From the NCBI GenBank assembly GCA_002011495.1, contig MTNR01000052.1:1-45485 (forward strand): a DNA stretch of 45,485 nt. The letters run 5' to 3'. Source of the DNA: Dehalococcoides sp. JdFR-56. GTDB taxonomy: Bacteria > Chloroflexota > Dehalococcoidia > Dehalococcoidales > RBG-16-60-22. The notes beneath the pieces were generated by a model. It saw only the letters and a program-made list of their open reading frames with translations, searched no databases and was not told the DNA's origin. Every line of letters starts with the position of its first letter. Within the stretch, counting starts at the first letter, position 1. The position numbers and the translations under genes were made by a program. Positions 6,741 through 14,901 of the stretch are shown here, piece by piece.

Positions 6741-7718
6741 ATGCCCAAGGTCTTCGTCAGCAGGAGGTTAGCTCAGCAGGCGATTGATATGCTCAGCCAG
6801 TATGCCGAGGTTGACGTATGGAAAGGGGAAGATGCCCCACCTCGTGATGAATTTCTGCGCCGCATCGCTGATGTTGATGGGATTGTGCTCTGGGGTGAGG
6901 ATAAGATAGACGGCGCCGCCATGGACGCTGCCCCCAAGCTTAAATTGATCGCCAATGTTTCCGTGGGCTATGATAACATAGATATTGAGGCGGCGGCAAA
7001 GCGGGGCATCATGGCCAGCAACACTCCTGGCGTGGTCACAGAGAGCACGGCAGACCTCACCATGGCGCTGATGCTGGCTATCGCCCGCAGGCTGGTGGAG
7101 ATGGCCAGCCTGCCGGCGAAGGGGGAGTGGAAGCTGTGGGGCCCCATGGATATGCTCGGCCATGATGTGCACCATAAGACATTGGGCATCATCGGGATGG
7201 GGAGGATAGGCTCTGCGGTGGCCAGACGCGCCAAGGGGTTCTCCATGCGGGTCATCTATCACAACCGCCACCGCCACCCGGACGAGGCTGAACTTGGCGT
7301 GGAATACGTTGCCGATATCCCCACCCTGCTCCGAGAGGCTGACTTCGTCAGCATTCACGTGCCCCTAACTGCGGAGACCAAGCACCTCATCGGCGCCAAG
7401 GAACTCGCCATGATGAAGCCCACGGCCTTCCTCATCAATACCGCCCGAGGCAAGGTGGTTGACCAGCAGGCATTGTATCAGGCTTTAAAACGTAGACAAA
7501 TAGCCGGTGCCGCGATAGATGTTACCTATACTGAGCCCATCCCCAAGGACGACCCGCTGCTCTCCTTGGATAACATCATCGTCACACCTCACATCGGCAC
7601 CCAGACCGGGGAGACTGGGGTGAACATGAGCGTTTTGGCGGTGGAGAATATGATCGCCGCTCTCAAGGGTGAACCTGTGCCCAACTGCGTCAACTGCCAT
7701 CTCTTGGGCAAGGAATGA
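6741..7718 (+). CDS. D-2-hydroxyacid dehydrogenase (glyoxylate/hydroxypyruvate reductase type)
   Basis: A 325-residue cytosolic NAD(P)H-linked reductase of the D-isomer-specific family. The split substrate domain contains IANVSVGYDNID, the Rossmann motif is TLGIIGMGRIGSAVARRA, the catalytic Arg is in INTARGKVVDQQAL, the acidic residue in AAIDVTYTEP and the catalytic His in VTPHIGTQT. The sequence after the glycine motif (YHNRHRH) carries basic residues where NADP-preferring members do, so NADPH use is possible. It stands alone with its own promoter, 5 bases before a tRNA on the other strand. The exact substrate (glyoxylate, hydroxypyruvate or another 2-oxoacid) is not resolved. Confidence 0.88.
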   Translation: MPKVFVSRRLAQQAIDMLSQYAEVDVWKGEDAPPRDEFLRRIADVDGIVLWGEDKIDGAAMDAAPKLKLIANVSVGYDNIDIEAAAKRGIMASNTPGVVTESTADLTMALMLAIARRLVEMASLPAKGEWKLWGPMDMLGHDVHHKTLGIIGMGRIGSAVARRAKGFSMRVIYHNRHRHPDEAELGVEYVADIPTLLREADFVSIHVPLTAETKHLIGAKELAMMKPTAFLINTARGKVVDQQALYQALKRRQIAGAAIDVTYTEPIPKDDPLLSLDNIIVTPHIGTQTGETGVNMSVLAVENMIAALKGEPVPNCVNCHLLGKE

Positions 7719-7723
7719 GGGGG

Positions 7724-7799
7724 TGGTGGGCGGTGGAGGACTTGAACCTCCGACCTCCTGCGTGTGAAGCAGGCGCTCTAACCACTGAGCTAACCGCCC
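7724..7799 (-). tRNA. tRNA-Val (CAC)
   Basis: Minus-strand cloverleaf with acceptor GGGCGGT pairing to the CCGCCC side and encoded CCA at 7724-7726. The anticodon stem CCTGC/GCAGG encloses TTCACAC, giving CAC for valine GUG codons. Confidence 0.97.
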
Positions 7800-7809
7800 A
7801 GACACCGCA

Positions 7810-7838
7810 ATTATATCTCGGCAAAGGATAATAGTCAA
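7810..7838 (-). promoter_or_regulatory. tRNA-Val promoter
   Basis: Minus-strand TTGACT (7838-7833), a 17-base spacer and TATAAT (7815-7810), ending ten bases before the tRNA. Confidence 0.85.
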
Positions 7839-7931
7839 TATTTGCCTCTTGATAGCGGGGATAGCCAGAGGGCTGAAGTAGTTCTGGCCACAAACTGCTT
7901 CATCCCGGTAAGCTCTTTGGCGCAGCGTTTT

Positions 7932-7945
7932 GTGCCAATTGGCAC
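7932..7945 (+). promoter_or_regulatory. 14-base palindrome upstream of the nucleotidyltransferase promoter
   Basis: GTGCCAATTGGCAC is a perfect palindrome placed six bases before the -35 box at 7952. The position suits an activator or upstream repressor site. The binding protein cannot be named from the window. Confidence 0.5.
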
Positions 7946-7951
7946 CTTATA

Positions 7952-7981
7952 TTGACAAATGGACACATCAGGTGCTATAAT
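7952..7981 (+). promoter_or_regulatory. Promoter of the sugar nucleotidyltransferase-epimerase genes
   Basis: TTGACA (7952-7957), an 18-base spacer and TATAAT (7976-7981): both boxes match consensus. The transcript would start near 7988 with a leader of about 75 bases. Confidence 0.88.
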
Positions 7982-7987
7982 CTGCCT

Positions 7988-8028
7988 GCTACCCAAGGTG
8001 AAACCTTGCTTGAGGTAGTTTGGGTAGC
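7988..8028 (+). promoter_or_regulatory. Hairpin at the very 5' end of the nucleotidyltransferase mRNA
   Basis: GCTACCCAA (7988-7996) can pair with TTGGGTAGC (8020-8028), with an inner AAGG-TGAAA-CCTT hairpin. It begins at the predicted transcript start, so it may stabilise the message. There is no T-run, so it is not a terminator. Confidence 0.5.
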
Positions 8029-8064
8029 TTATAATAATCAGCGGTCAAGCGGAGGTTTGGGCAG

Positions 8065-8952
8065 ATGAAGGCGATAATGCTGGCAGCTGGCGAGGGAACC
8101 CGCTGTTATCCATTCACCTATCTCTCGCCCAAGATGTTCCAGCAGGTGGCTGGCATACCCTTGCTGGAATATATGCTTTCCTGGTTTGGTGGGACGCCGG
8201 AGATTGAGAAGCTGTATATCGTGGCTCGGAATGGTGCCGCCGTCAGCACACTCAAAAGTTATATTGAGAAGCGGGAGTCATATCTGGCTCAGATTGTGGA
8301 GCTATTCGGGCAGCTGGGGTACAAAGTGGAGTATACCAATCCGGGGCTTGAGATAGAGGTCGTTGAGGCTTATGGGTGGGGGACGGGAGGTGACCTGAGG
8401 CACGCTTTGAATGCGATAGTTTCCGCAGGTGGGCTGGGCGAGGACTTTCTGGTCTGCAATGCGGACTATGTCATCAACCGCAAGCTAGCTGACGGGGCTC
8501 TTTCCCTGCAGCTTGACCTCTCCGATATCATTGATTACCACCGACGCTGCAGGAAGGCGTTGGGCACGGTGATGACGGTGGCCTTCGTGGTGGTGGCGCG
8601 GGAGGAGGCGACCAGGTTTGGGGTAGGTCAGCTTGAGGAGGTTGATGGTTTCAAGGTGGTCCGTGGTTTTGTGGAGAAGCCGGATATCAAAGATATTGCC
8701 GATGACCCCCCAATAAACGCTGGGATCTGCGTTATTGATAGCCAATTTCTTCTCTCCCGTCTCGATGAATTTCTGCCGGAAAAGCCTGGGACAAGCTTGG
8801 AGAGGAATGTTATGGAGCGGCTGACCAGAGAAGCGCGGCCGATGCTGGCCGGCTATCTGCTTGACCTTTGCGCCTGGTTTGACGTCGGCACGCTGGAGCA
8901 GCTCATCAAGGTGAATATCTACATCGCTTCGCAGAAAGGAGGCCGAAGATAG
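8065..8952 (+). CDS. Sugar nucleotidyltransferase (sugar-1-phosphate NTP transferase)
   Basis: A 295-residue NTP-transferase with the N-terminal nucleotide-binding signature MLAAGEGTRCYPFTYLSPKM, where the usual Leu after GTR is Cys. Later motifs are GTGGDLRHALN, CNADYVIN (the metal-binding acidic segment), VRGFVEKPD and INAGICVID. The fold is that of glucose- or mannose-1-phosphate nucleotidyltransferases; which sugar and nucleotide are used cannot be decided. A long insertion around residues 60-90 (KSYIEKRESYLAQ) is not typical of RmlA. Its stop overlaps the ATA start of the downstream epimerase (ATAG), so the two are translationally coupled and likely supply a nucleotide sugar for surface glycans. 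Confidence 0.87.
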   Translation: MKAIMLAAGEGTRCYPFTYLSPKMFQQVAGIPLLEYMLSWFGGTPEIEKLYIVARNGAAVSTLKSYIEKRESYLAQIVELFGQLGYKVEYTNPGLEIEVVEAYGWGTGGDLRHALNAIVSAGGLGEDFLVCNADYVINRKLADGALSLQLDLSDIIDYHRRCRKALGTVMTVAFVVVAREEATRFGVGQLEEVDGFKVVRGFVEKPDIKDIADDPPINAGICVIDSQFLLSRLDEFLPEKPGTSLERNVMERLTREARPMLAGYLLDLCAWFDVGTLEQLIKVNIYIASQKGGRR

Positions 8953-9884
8953 ACAAAGTTCTTATCACCGGGGGTGCCGGATTTATCGGGTCTCATCTGG
9001 CGGAAGAACTGGCAAGTCAAGGTTATCAGGTTATCATTCTGGATGACCTTTCCACGGGAAGATTGGAGAATATCCGCGGTCTGGTGGGGAGGGATAACGT
9101 TGAGTTTATCCAGGGCAGTGTCACCGACCTGGCCCTGCTTCAGAGGCTCTTTCGGGGTGTGGAGTATGTCTTTCATCAGGCGGCCTTGGCCTCCGTCCCG
9201 GGCAGCGTTGAAGATCCTCTGGCCACGAGTGAGATAAACATCGGCGGCACATTGAAAGTATTGCTGGCGGCCAGAGATAATAAGGTGAAAAAAGTCATCT
9301 ATGCTTCCTCTTCCTCAGTGTATGGCGATACTTCCGCCATGCCACAGAAGGAGGACATGCCTTTAAATCCCATTTCTCCTTATGCCTTGACCAAGCTAAC
9401 GGGCGAACATTACTGCCATATCTTCCGCCAGATGTATGGTCTAGCCACGGTTTGTCTACGCTATTTTAACATCTATGGCCCGAGGCAAAGCTCTCAGTAT
9501 GCCGCGGTCATTCCCGCCTTTATCCAGAGGGCCTGCCAGGGCCTCCCGCCCGTCATATTCGGCGATGGCGCTCAGAGCCGGGATTTTGTCTTTGTCAAGG
9601 ATGTGGTGCAGGCCAATATTCTGGCCGCGGAAAGCGGGGCCGAGGGTGCCTACAACATCGGCAGCGGCCGGAGCATCACCATCAGGGAACTAGCGGAAAG
9701 TATTTTGCGGGTCATGGGTAAAAACTTGACGCTGGTCTATGAGGAGCCAAGGTCTGGTGAGCTCAAGCACAGCCTGGCTGATATCACCAAAGCTAGAGGG
9801 TTTGGTTACCAGCCAAGATGGACGCTGGAGGATGGCCTGGCGGAAACCATCGCCTATTTCTCCGAAGAAAGGAATTCACCCTAG
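8949..9884 (+). CDS. NAD-dependent sugar epimerase/dehydratase (UDP-glucose 4-epimerase type), ATA start codon
   Basis: A 311-residue extended SDR enzyme. It has the Rossmann motif TGGAGFIGSH, the adenine-pocket DDLSTG, the serine strand YASSSSVYG, the catalytic YALTK and the substrate loop RYFNIYGPRQ. The glycine motif lies right at the N-terminus, and the frame between the previous in-frame TGA and this motif contains no ATG, GTG, TTG or CTG. AAAGGAGG (8935-8942) lies six bases before ATA at 8949, which overlaps the upstream TAG. A later TTG at 9063 would remove the whole cofactor motif. It resembles WbpP/GalE epimerases acting on UDP-sugars, working with the preceding nucleotidyltransferase. 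Confidence 0.9.
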   Translation: MDKVLITGGAGFIGSHLAEELASQGYQVIILDDLSTGRLENIRGLVGRDNVEFIQGSVTDLALLQRLFRGVEYVFHQAALASVPGSVEDPLATSEINIGGTLKVLLAARDNKVKKVIYASSSSVYGDTSAMPQKEDMPLNPISPYALTKLTGEHYCHIFRQMYGLATVCLRYFNIYGPRQSSQYAAVIPAFIQRACQGLPPVIFGDGAQSRDFVFVKDVVQANILAAESGAEGAYNIGSGRSITIRELAESILRVMGKNLTLVYEEPRSGELKHSLADITKARGFGYQPRWTLEDGLAETIAYFSEERNSP

Positions 9885-9938
9885 AAGCCTTAGGTTATAG
9901 TCTGAGCTGAAAACGTTGGAGCGATAAGGAGGTTATTG

Positions 9939-11126
9939 ATGAAGAATACAAGCATCCCCATGCCCAATAGGGAGCGGTTCCGGGCCATCTGCCTTGGGGA
10001 GAGGCCGGGCGATGTGGCCATAATGGACTGGTTCAACCGGTACTGGACGGATACTCCCAAGGAGTGGGTGAAGCAAGGTGCCCCTCGGGACATCCTGAAG
10101 CCGGAGGGTTTTAACCGGTATTTTCAGATGGAGCACATCCATAACCTGCAGGAGATTGTTTCCGAGCACAACCGTGCTGACCTGCCTGAGGCTGAGGCCG
10201 GGGAGGGGTTTTACGTTACCCCGCCGATACTTCCTGTTTTTGAGAAAAAAGTTATCCGGGAGGATGCGCGCCACCGGGTGGAGATGACCTATGGCGGGTC
10301 AGTGGTTGAGGTCTCCAAGGAGTTCCCCTGGCGGATGCCCAAATATCTGGAGCGCCCGGTAAGAGATAGAGCCACCTGGAACGAATATCGCAAGCGGCTT
10401 GACCCCTATACTCCGGAGCGGTGGCCCGCAGACTGGTGGGGCTTTGTGGAGAAGGTAAATAGCGAAGATACGCCTACCCTGATCATGGTTGAGGGATTTT
10501 TTGGCATTCTGCGGGAGTGGACGGGGCTGGAGAATCTGCTCTACATGTTTTACGATGACCCGGGCTTGGTGGAGGACATGATGGACCAGGTGCTTTATCT
10601 CGACTTGGGGATATTGCAGCGGGTGGTGAGGGACATCAAAATCGACTTTGTCCGCATCTGGGAGGATATGGCCTACAAGGCTGGGCCGCTGATTTCGCCC
10701 GATATGGTGAGGAAGTTTATGGTGCCCCGCTACCGGAAGCTCACTGACTTCCTGCACAGCCAGGGCATTGATATCATCCATCTGGATAGCGATGGCAACA
10801 TCACGGAACTCATCCCCATCTGGCTGGAGGTGGGTATAAACTTTCTCTGGCCGCTTGAGGTGGCCGCTGGGATGGATGCCGTGGCCCTGCGCAAGAAGTA
10901 CGGTAAGGAGCTCATCCTCTCCGGCAATATTGATAAGCGAGTATTCGCCCGGGGAAAAGAGGCGATCAAAGAAGAGGTCATGTCCAAGGTGCCGTTCCTG
11001 GTGGAGACGGGCGGTTACTTCCCCGGCCTGGACCATGCCATCCCGCCTGATATCTCCCTGGAGGACTTCCGCTACTTCATCAATCTGCTGCGTGAGATTG
11101 GCGGTATGGAGAAGTTGCCTGAGTAA
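9939..11126 (+). CDS. Uroporphyrinogen decarboxylase-family protein (MtaA/CmuA-like methyltransferase)
   Basis: A 395-residue TIM-barrel protein of the URO-D superfamily. Visible are MPNRERFRAICLGERPGD at the start, a central VEGFFGILREWTGLENLLYM segment, WEDMAYKAGPLISPDM, and IDIIHLDSDGNITELIP followed by LSGNIDKRV. These match the corrinoid-linked methyltransferases related to MtaA and CmuA rather than heme-pathway HemE, whose substrate arginine cluster is absent. No corrinoid protein or activating enzyme is nearby, so the methyl donor is unknown. ATG at 9939 is chosen because AAGGAGG (9926-9932) precedes it. It may be read through from the nucleotidyltransferase promoter, the gap to the epimerase being 54 bases. 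Confidence 0.85.
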   Translation: MKNTSIPMPNRERFRAICLGERPGDVAIMDWFNRYWTDTPKEWVKQGAPRDILKPEGFNRYFQMEHIHNLQEIVSEHNRADLPEAEAGEGFYVTPPILPVFEKKVIREDARHRVEMTYGGSVVEVSKEFPWRMPKYLERPVRDRATWNEYRKRLDPYTPERWPADWWGFVEKVNSEDTPTLIMVEGFFGILREWTGLENLLYMFYDDPGLVEDMMDQVLYLDLGILQRVVRDIKIDFVRIWEDMAYKAGPLISPDMVRKFMVPRYRKLTDFLHSQGIDIIHLDSDGNITELIPIWLEVGINFLWPLEVAAGMDAVALRKKYGKELILSGNIDKRVFARGKEAIKEEVMSKVPFLVETGGYFPGLDHAIPPDISLEDFRYFINLLREIGGMEKLPE

Positions 11127-11132
11127 GCTGCC

Positions 11133-12413
11133 TTAGCTTGGGCGCTTACCTATCTCCAGAGTTAGTTCCAGCTCGCTATCGCCACGTTTTAGGGTGAGGG
11201 TGGCGGTTTGCCCTGGGCTTTTGTGTTCTCCCAGGTAGGAGGTGAGGGTGGCGGTGTCTCTGATGGGTACCCCATCAATGGCGATGATGATATCATCAAC
11301 CTCAACGCCAGCCGCTCCCGCCGGGCCATCAGCTACCACCTCCTGCACCAGCACCCCGTTGGCCGTGTCCAGAGCCCGGCTCTGCACCATCTCCGGGGTG
11401 AGGTCAGTTATGCCCAGACCCAGCCAGGGATAGTCAAAGGAGCCCTGGGCGATGAGCGAGGCGCTAACCCGTTTTAGTTTGTTGGAGGAGATGGCGTAGT
11501 AGATGCCATCGCCCTCGTATGGCTCAATGCGGGCGATGACCATGCCGATGACCTCTCCCGCGGAGTTCACCAGGGGGCAGCCGGAGTTGCCCGGATTTAC
11601 CGCGGCGTCAAACTGGATGAGGTTGGCCACCCAGCGCGTCTGGGCATCGTACTCTATTTCGGCGAACCTATCAAGCTGGCTGACGATGCCCGTGGTCAGC
11701 GTTTCGGTGAGGTCAAAGGGATTGCCGATCGCCGCCACCGGTTCGCCGATCCTTACCTTGGCCGAGTCAGCCAGCGCCAGCGGCTCAACGGCGAGCTCTT
11801 CTTCAAGCTCAAGCACGGCCACATCACTGAAGAAGTCGCTGCCGGTGATGGCGGCTGGCGAAATTCTGCCATCAGGGAAAACGACGTATATCTTGTCCAG
11901 ATCCTCCACGACATGGTAGGCGGTCAGCACATGAGCCTCACTATCAAAGATAAACCCGGAGCCGATGGTTCTCTCCCCGTTGCTGATCCTGACGGTAGCC
12001 TGGCTCACCTTTTGGTAGACCTTATCTGCCCGGATTACTGCGCGGGGAAGTTCCGCGGTATCTCTTACCTCAGCTTCCAGGGTGTCAATCTTAGCCAGAG
12101 TGCTGCCTAAAGCGTCTTCCAGCGCCTCAAGCTGGGCTTGGTTCTGAGTGGTTTCTCCCTCCAGAGTGTCAATCCTGGCCAGGTTTTCGTCTATTTTGTC
12201 CTCTAGTCTGGTCATCCCGGCCAGCGTTTCGGCGCTTAAGGCGGTAAACTCGTCATGCAGGGTCTCCATCTGGGCGGCCTGCTCTGTCTGGAAGGTCAGG
12301 AGCTGTGTCCCCAGGGCGTCAATCTGCTGGCCGAGGGAATAGGCGTAGTAGGCGAGGCCACCGCTGAGGAGCACGAGAAAAATCAGTATGCCCACAGTTA
12401 CTTTGCTGGTCAT
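11133..12413 (-). CDS. Membrane-anchored HtrA/DegP-type serine protease with PDZ domain
   Basis: A 426-residue envelope protease. Residues 5-27 form one membrane anchor. Residues 28-120 are a coiled coil of heptad-like repeats (IDTLEGETT, LEALEDALG, KIDTLEAEV), unusual in HtrA. A trypsin-like domain spans about 130-320, with His167 in TAYHVVEDL, Asp197 in FSDVAVLELE and Ser277 in NPGNSGCPLV; a PDZ domain follows (about 330-420, ending in TLTLKRG). It probably degrades or refolds damaged envelope proteins, and the coiled coil may set the oligomeric state. Its ribosome binding site can be hidden in a hairpin (12415-12429). It is the last gene of the leftward stress run. Confidence 0.93.
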   Translation of the reverse strand: MTSKVTVGILIFLVLLSGGLAYYAYSLGQQIDALGTQLLTFQTEQAAQMETLHDEFTALSAETLAGMTRLEDKIDENLARIDTLEGETTQNQAQLEALEDALGSTLAKIDTLEAEVRDTAELPRAVIRADKVYQKVSQATVRISNGERTIGSGFIFDSEAHVLTAYHVVEDLDKIYVVFPDGRISPAAITGSDFFSDVAVLELEEELAVEPLALADSAKVRIGEPVAAIGNPFDLTETLTTGIVSQLDRFAEIEYDAQTRWVANLIQFDAAVNPGNSGCPLVNSAGEVIGMVIARIEPYEGDGIYYAISSNKLKRVSASLIAQGSFDYPWLGLGITDLTPEMVQSRALDTANGVLVQEVVADGPAGAAGVEVDDIIIAIDGVPIRDTATLTSYLGEHKSPGQTATLTLKRGDSELELTLEIGKRPS

Positions 12414-12414
12414 G

Positions 12415-12429
12415 GGAGGTATGCCCTCC
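12415..12429 (-). promoter_or_regulatory. Hairpin hiding the htrA ribosome binding site
   Basis: On the minus strand the Shine-Dalgarno GGAGG (12429-12425) can pair with CCTCC (12419-12415) around the loop GCATA; one C later comes the ATG at 12413. Pairing would block ribosome entry. Placed before a stress protease, this resembles a minimal RNA thermometer, but heat-dependent melting is not shown by sequence. Confidence 0.5.
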
Positions 12430-12507
12430 TTCCTTATACTTTACATAAGCATCAGGCCCATGGGCGATGGCCCTCTCCAGGAAATGCTGATGTGGGTTAT
12501 CCAAGCA

Positions 12508-12912
12508 TCAGGTGGACTGTTCTTGGGCCAGGCGCTGGTGTTCTTTAAGCATGCATTTATCCATAACCACCATGAGGCCAGCTTCTCTGGCCTTGGCCGC
12601 GGCGGCCTCGTTGATTATCCCCTCCTGCATCCACACTGCTTTGGCGCCGATTTTGATGGCCTCTTCCACGATGGGCATCACTTCTTCAGGGCGGCGGAAG
12701 ATATCCACCACTTCCACGGCCTCGGGTATGGAGCTGAGGTCAGGGTAGCTGGTCTTGCCCAGTATTTCTGGCGCCTTGGGGTTGACTGGAATTATATTGT
12801 AGCCTTGCTCCGCCAGGTAGCTGGCCACATGGTAGCTGGGCCGCTCTGGTTTGGGTGAGAGCCCCACCACCGCCACGTTGCGGTATTCACTCAGTATCTT
12901 GGCCTCTAGCAT
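12508..12912 (-). CDS. CoA-binding domain protein (YccU-like)
   Basis: A 134-residue single-domain Rossmann protein of the CoA_binding_2 family. It has VAVVGLSPKPERPSYHVASY near the N-terminus, IIPVNPKAPEILGKTSY, and KAVWMQEGIINEAAAAKA followed by VVMDKCMLKEH, all hallmarks of YccU-type proteins. Members bind CoA or related nucleotides, but no reaction is established. It lies 19 bases downstream of acetyl-CoA synthetase on the same strand, which supports a CoA-related role in acyl-CoA metabolism or its regulation. Confidence 0.88.
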   Translation of the reverse strand: MLEAKILSEYRNVAVVGLSPKPERPSYHVASYLAEQGYNIIPVNPKAPEILGKTSYPDLSSIPEAVEVVDIFRRPEEVMPIVEEAIKIGAKAVWMQEGIINEAAAAKAREAGLMVVMDKCMLKEHQRLAQEQST

Positions 12913-12931
12913 CTGACCAATTCCTGCGGCC

Positions 12932-14866
12932 TTATTTCTCCTGCTCCTTCGCCTTTTTCAGCTCCTGGAAGCTCTTGATCACTTCTTCCACGGAGGCCTC
13001 ATCTTCTAGGGTGGTGAGGTCCCCAACGCTGAGGCCGCTGGCCACTGCCTTCAAGACCCGGCGCATGATTTTGCCGCTCCGTGTCTTGGGGAGGGAGGTG
13101 ACAAAGTCAATGTCCTCGGGGACGGCTATCGGTCCCACCGTGCTGCGCATGTGATTAGCTAGTTCCTTCTTCAGCTCTGGGGAAGGGGTAACTCCCTCTT
13201 TGAGCCGGACGAACATGACGATGGTCTCGCCTTTGATTGGGTCGGGCTTGCCCACCACGGCAGCCTCGGCCACCTGAGGATGGGAGACGGCGGCGTCCTC
13301 CAGTTCGGCGGTGCCTATTCGGTGCCCGGCGATTTTCAGTATTTCATCGGCTCTGCCCAGAAGCCAGAAGTAGCCATCGCTATCCCTCACCGCGTAGTCT
13401 CCAGTGAAGTAACAGCCTGGGAAGCGCGACCAGTAGGATTTCTTGTAGCGCTCTGGGTCACCATAGACGCCGACCAGCATCCCCGGCCAGGGCCTCTTGA
13501 TGACCAGGAGCCCCCTCTCCCCAGTCGGCACTGGATTGCCGTCTTCATCAAAGATGTCAGCATCCACGCCAGGGAGGGGGAATGTCGCTGAACCAGGCTT
13601 TAGGGGGACAAGCTCTATCCCCGGGGCTGGCGAGATCATGATGCCCCCGGTCTCCGTCTGCCACCAGGTGTCCACGATGGGGCATCTCTCGTTGCCGATG
13701 TGCTTGTAGTACCAGAGCCAGGCTTCGGGGTTGATGGCCTCGCCCACGCTGCCCAGTAGCTCCAGGCTGCTGAGGTCATGTTTTTTGGGCCATTCCTCAC
13801 CGTGCCCCATGAACATCCTGATGGCGGTGGGCGAGGTATAGAATATGGTAACTCCGTATTTCTCAATGATTTCCCACCAGCGGTCAATGGAGGGATAGTC
13901 GGGGGCCCCTTCATAGAGCACGATGGCGGCCCCGTGCGCCAGCGGGGCATAGACGATGGAGCTGTGCCCGGTAACCCAGCCCACGTCAGCCGAGCACCAG
14001 TAAACTGATTCTTCTTTAAGGTCAAAGACCCATCCGTAGGTGGCGTAGTTATGGACCAGGTAGCCGCCGGTGCCGTGGACGATTCCCTTGGGCTTGCCCG
14101 TGGTGCCCGAAGTATAGAGGACGTAGAGGGGGTGGTTTGACTCCACTGGCTCAGGCTCAACGTAAGGTTCTGCCTCCTCCAATAGGTCATGCAGCCAGAA
14201 GTCTCTTCGCTCCTTCATGTTGACTTGGACGTTGGCTCGCCTGACCACGATGCTCTTCTCCACCGAGGGGCATTTCTCCAGGGCTTCATCGGAGATGGGT
14301 TTTAAGGGCAGTATCTTGCCCCGGCGGAAGCCCCCGTCAGCGGTGACCAGTAGCTTAGCCTCCACGTCATTGACCCGGTCCGCCAGCGCCTGGGCGCTAA
14401 AACCAGAGAAAATCACGGTGTGGGGGGCGCCAATGCGGGCGCAGGCAAGCATGAAGATAGGTAGCTCTGGAATCATGGGTAGATATAGGGCTACCTTGTC
14501 CCCCTTGCCGATGCCACATTTCTTCAGCACCGAGGCGAACCGGTTGACTTCACTGAATAGCGTGGAGTAGCTCAAGACCCTGACGTCTCCCGGCTCACCT
14601 TCCCAGTAGATGGCCACCTTGCTCCGGCGCCAGTTCTTGGTGTGGCGGTCAACGCAGTTATAGGAGGCGTTCAGCAGCCCGCCGGCGAACCAGTTGGCCC
14701 AGGGCGGATCCCATTCCAGCACTTTATCCCAGGGCCGAAACCAGTCCAGATTGCGTGCCTGCTCCGCCCAGAATTCCTCATTCTCCTCCATGGAGCGGCG
14801 GTAAACATCAAAGTATTTCTTTATCGGAAAGTATTTGGTCTCAAACGGAAGCGATAATTCAGCCAT
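12932..14866 (-). CDS. acs: Acetyl-CoA synthetase (AMP-forming)
   Basis: A 644-residue ANL-superfamily ligase that converts acetate, ATP and CoA to acetyl-CoA via acetyl-AMP. Motifs in order: the P-loop YTSGTTGKPKGIVHGTGG, TWWQTETGG for the adenylate, FTGDYAVRDSDGYFWLLGR at the hinge, and the C-terminal PKTRSGKIMRR with the catalytic lysine that is the target of acetylation control. The acyl-pocket tryptophan region (SVYWCSADVGWVTGHS) fits a small acyl chain, so acetate is likely, with propionate as an alternative. GGGGAGG lies before the ATG. It is the start of the acs-CoA-binding-htrA segment, 35 bases from the ferritin-like gene upstream. Confidence 0.95.
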   Translation of the reverse strand: MAELSLPFETKYFPIKKYFDVYRRSMEENEEFWAEQARNLDWFRPWDKVLEWDPPWANWFAGGLLNASYNCVDRHTKNWRRSKVAIYWEGEPGDVRVLSYSTLFSEVNRFASVLKKCGIGKGDKVALYLPMIPELPIFMLACARIGAPHTVIFSGFSAQALADRVNDVEAKLLVTADGGFRRGKILPLKPISDEALEKCPSVEKSIVVRRANVQVNMKERRDFWLHDLLEEAEPYVEPEPVESNHPLYVLYTSGTTGKPKGIVHGTGGYLVHNYATYGWVFDLKEESVYWCSADVGWVTGHSSIVYAPLAHGAAIVLYEGAPDYPSIDRWWEIIEKYGVTIFYTSPTAIRMFMGHGEEWPKKHDLSSLELLGSVGEAINPEAWLWYYKHIGNERCPIVDTWWQTETGGIMISPAPGIELVPLKPGSATFPLPGVDADIFDEDGNPVPTGERGLLVIKRPWPGMLVGVYGDPERYKKSYWSRFPGCYFTGDYAVRDSDGYFWLLGRADEILKIAGHRIGTAELEDAAVSHPQVAEAAVVGKPDPIKGETIVMFVRLKEGVTPSPELKKELANHMRSTVGPIAVPEDIDFVTSLPKTRSGKIMRRVLKAVASGLSVGDLTTLEDEASVEEVIKSFQELKKAKEQEK

Positions 14867-14901
14867 GCTCTGACCTCCCCACGTAATTACTTAATTATCC
14901 C

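Noticed and set aside
12436-12456. ATACTTTACATAA shared with 32190
   Set aside because: A 13-base match occurs before htrA and in the hairpin near 32190. The contexts differ and the match is AT-rich, so chance is likely.
12447-12512. AAGCATCAGG direct repeats
   Set aside because: Two 10-base copies, 46 bases apart, with one inside a coding end. Too short and too few to call a repeat element.
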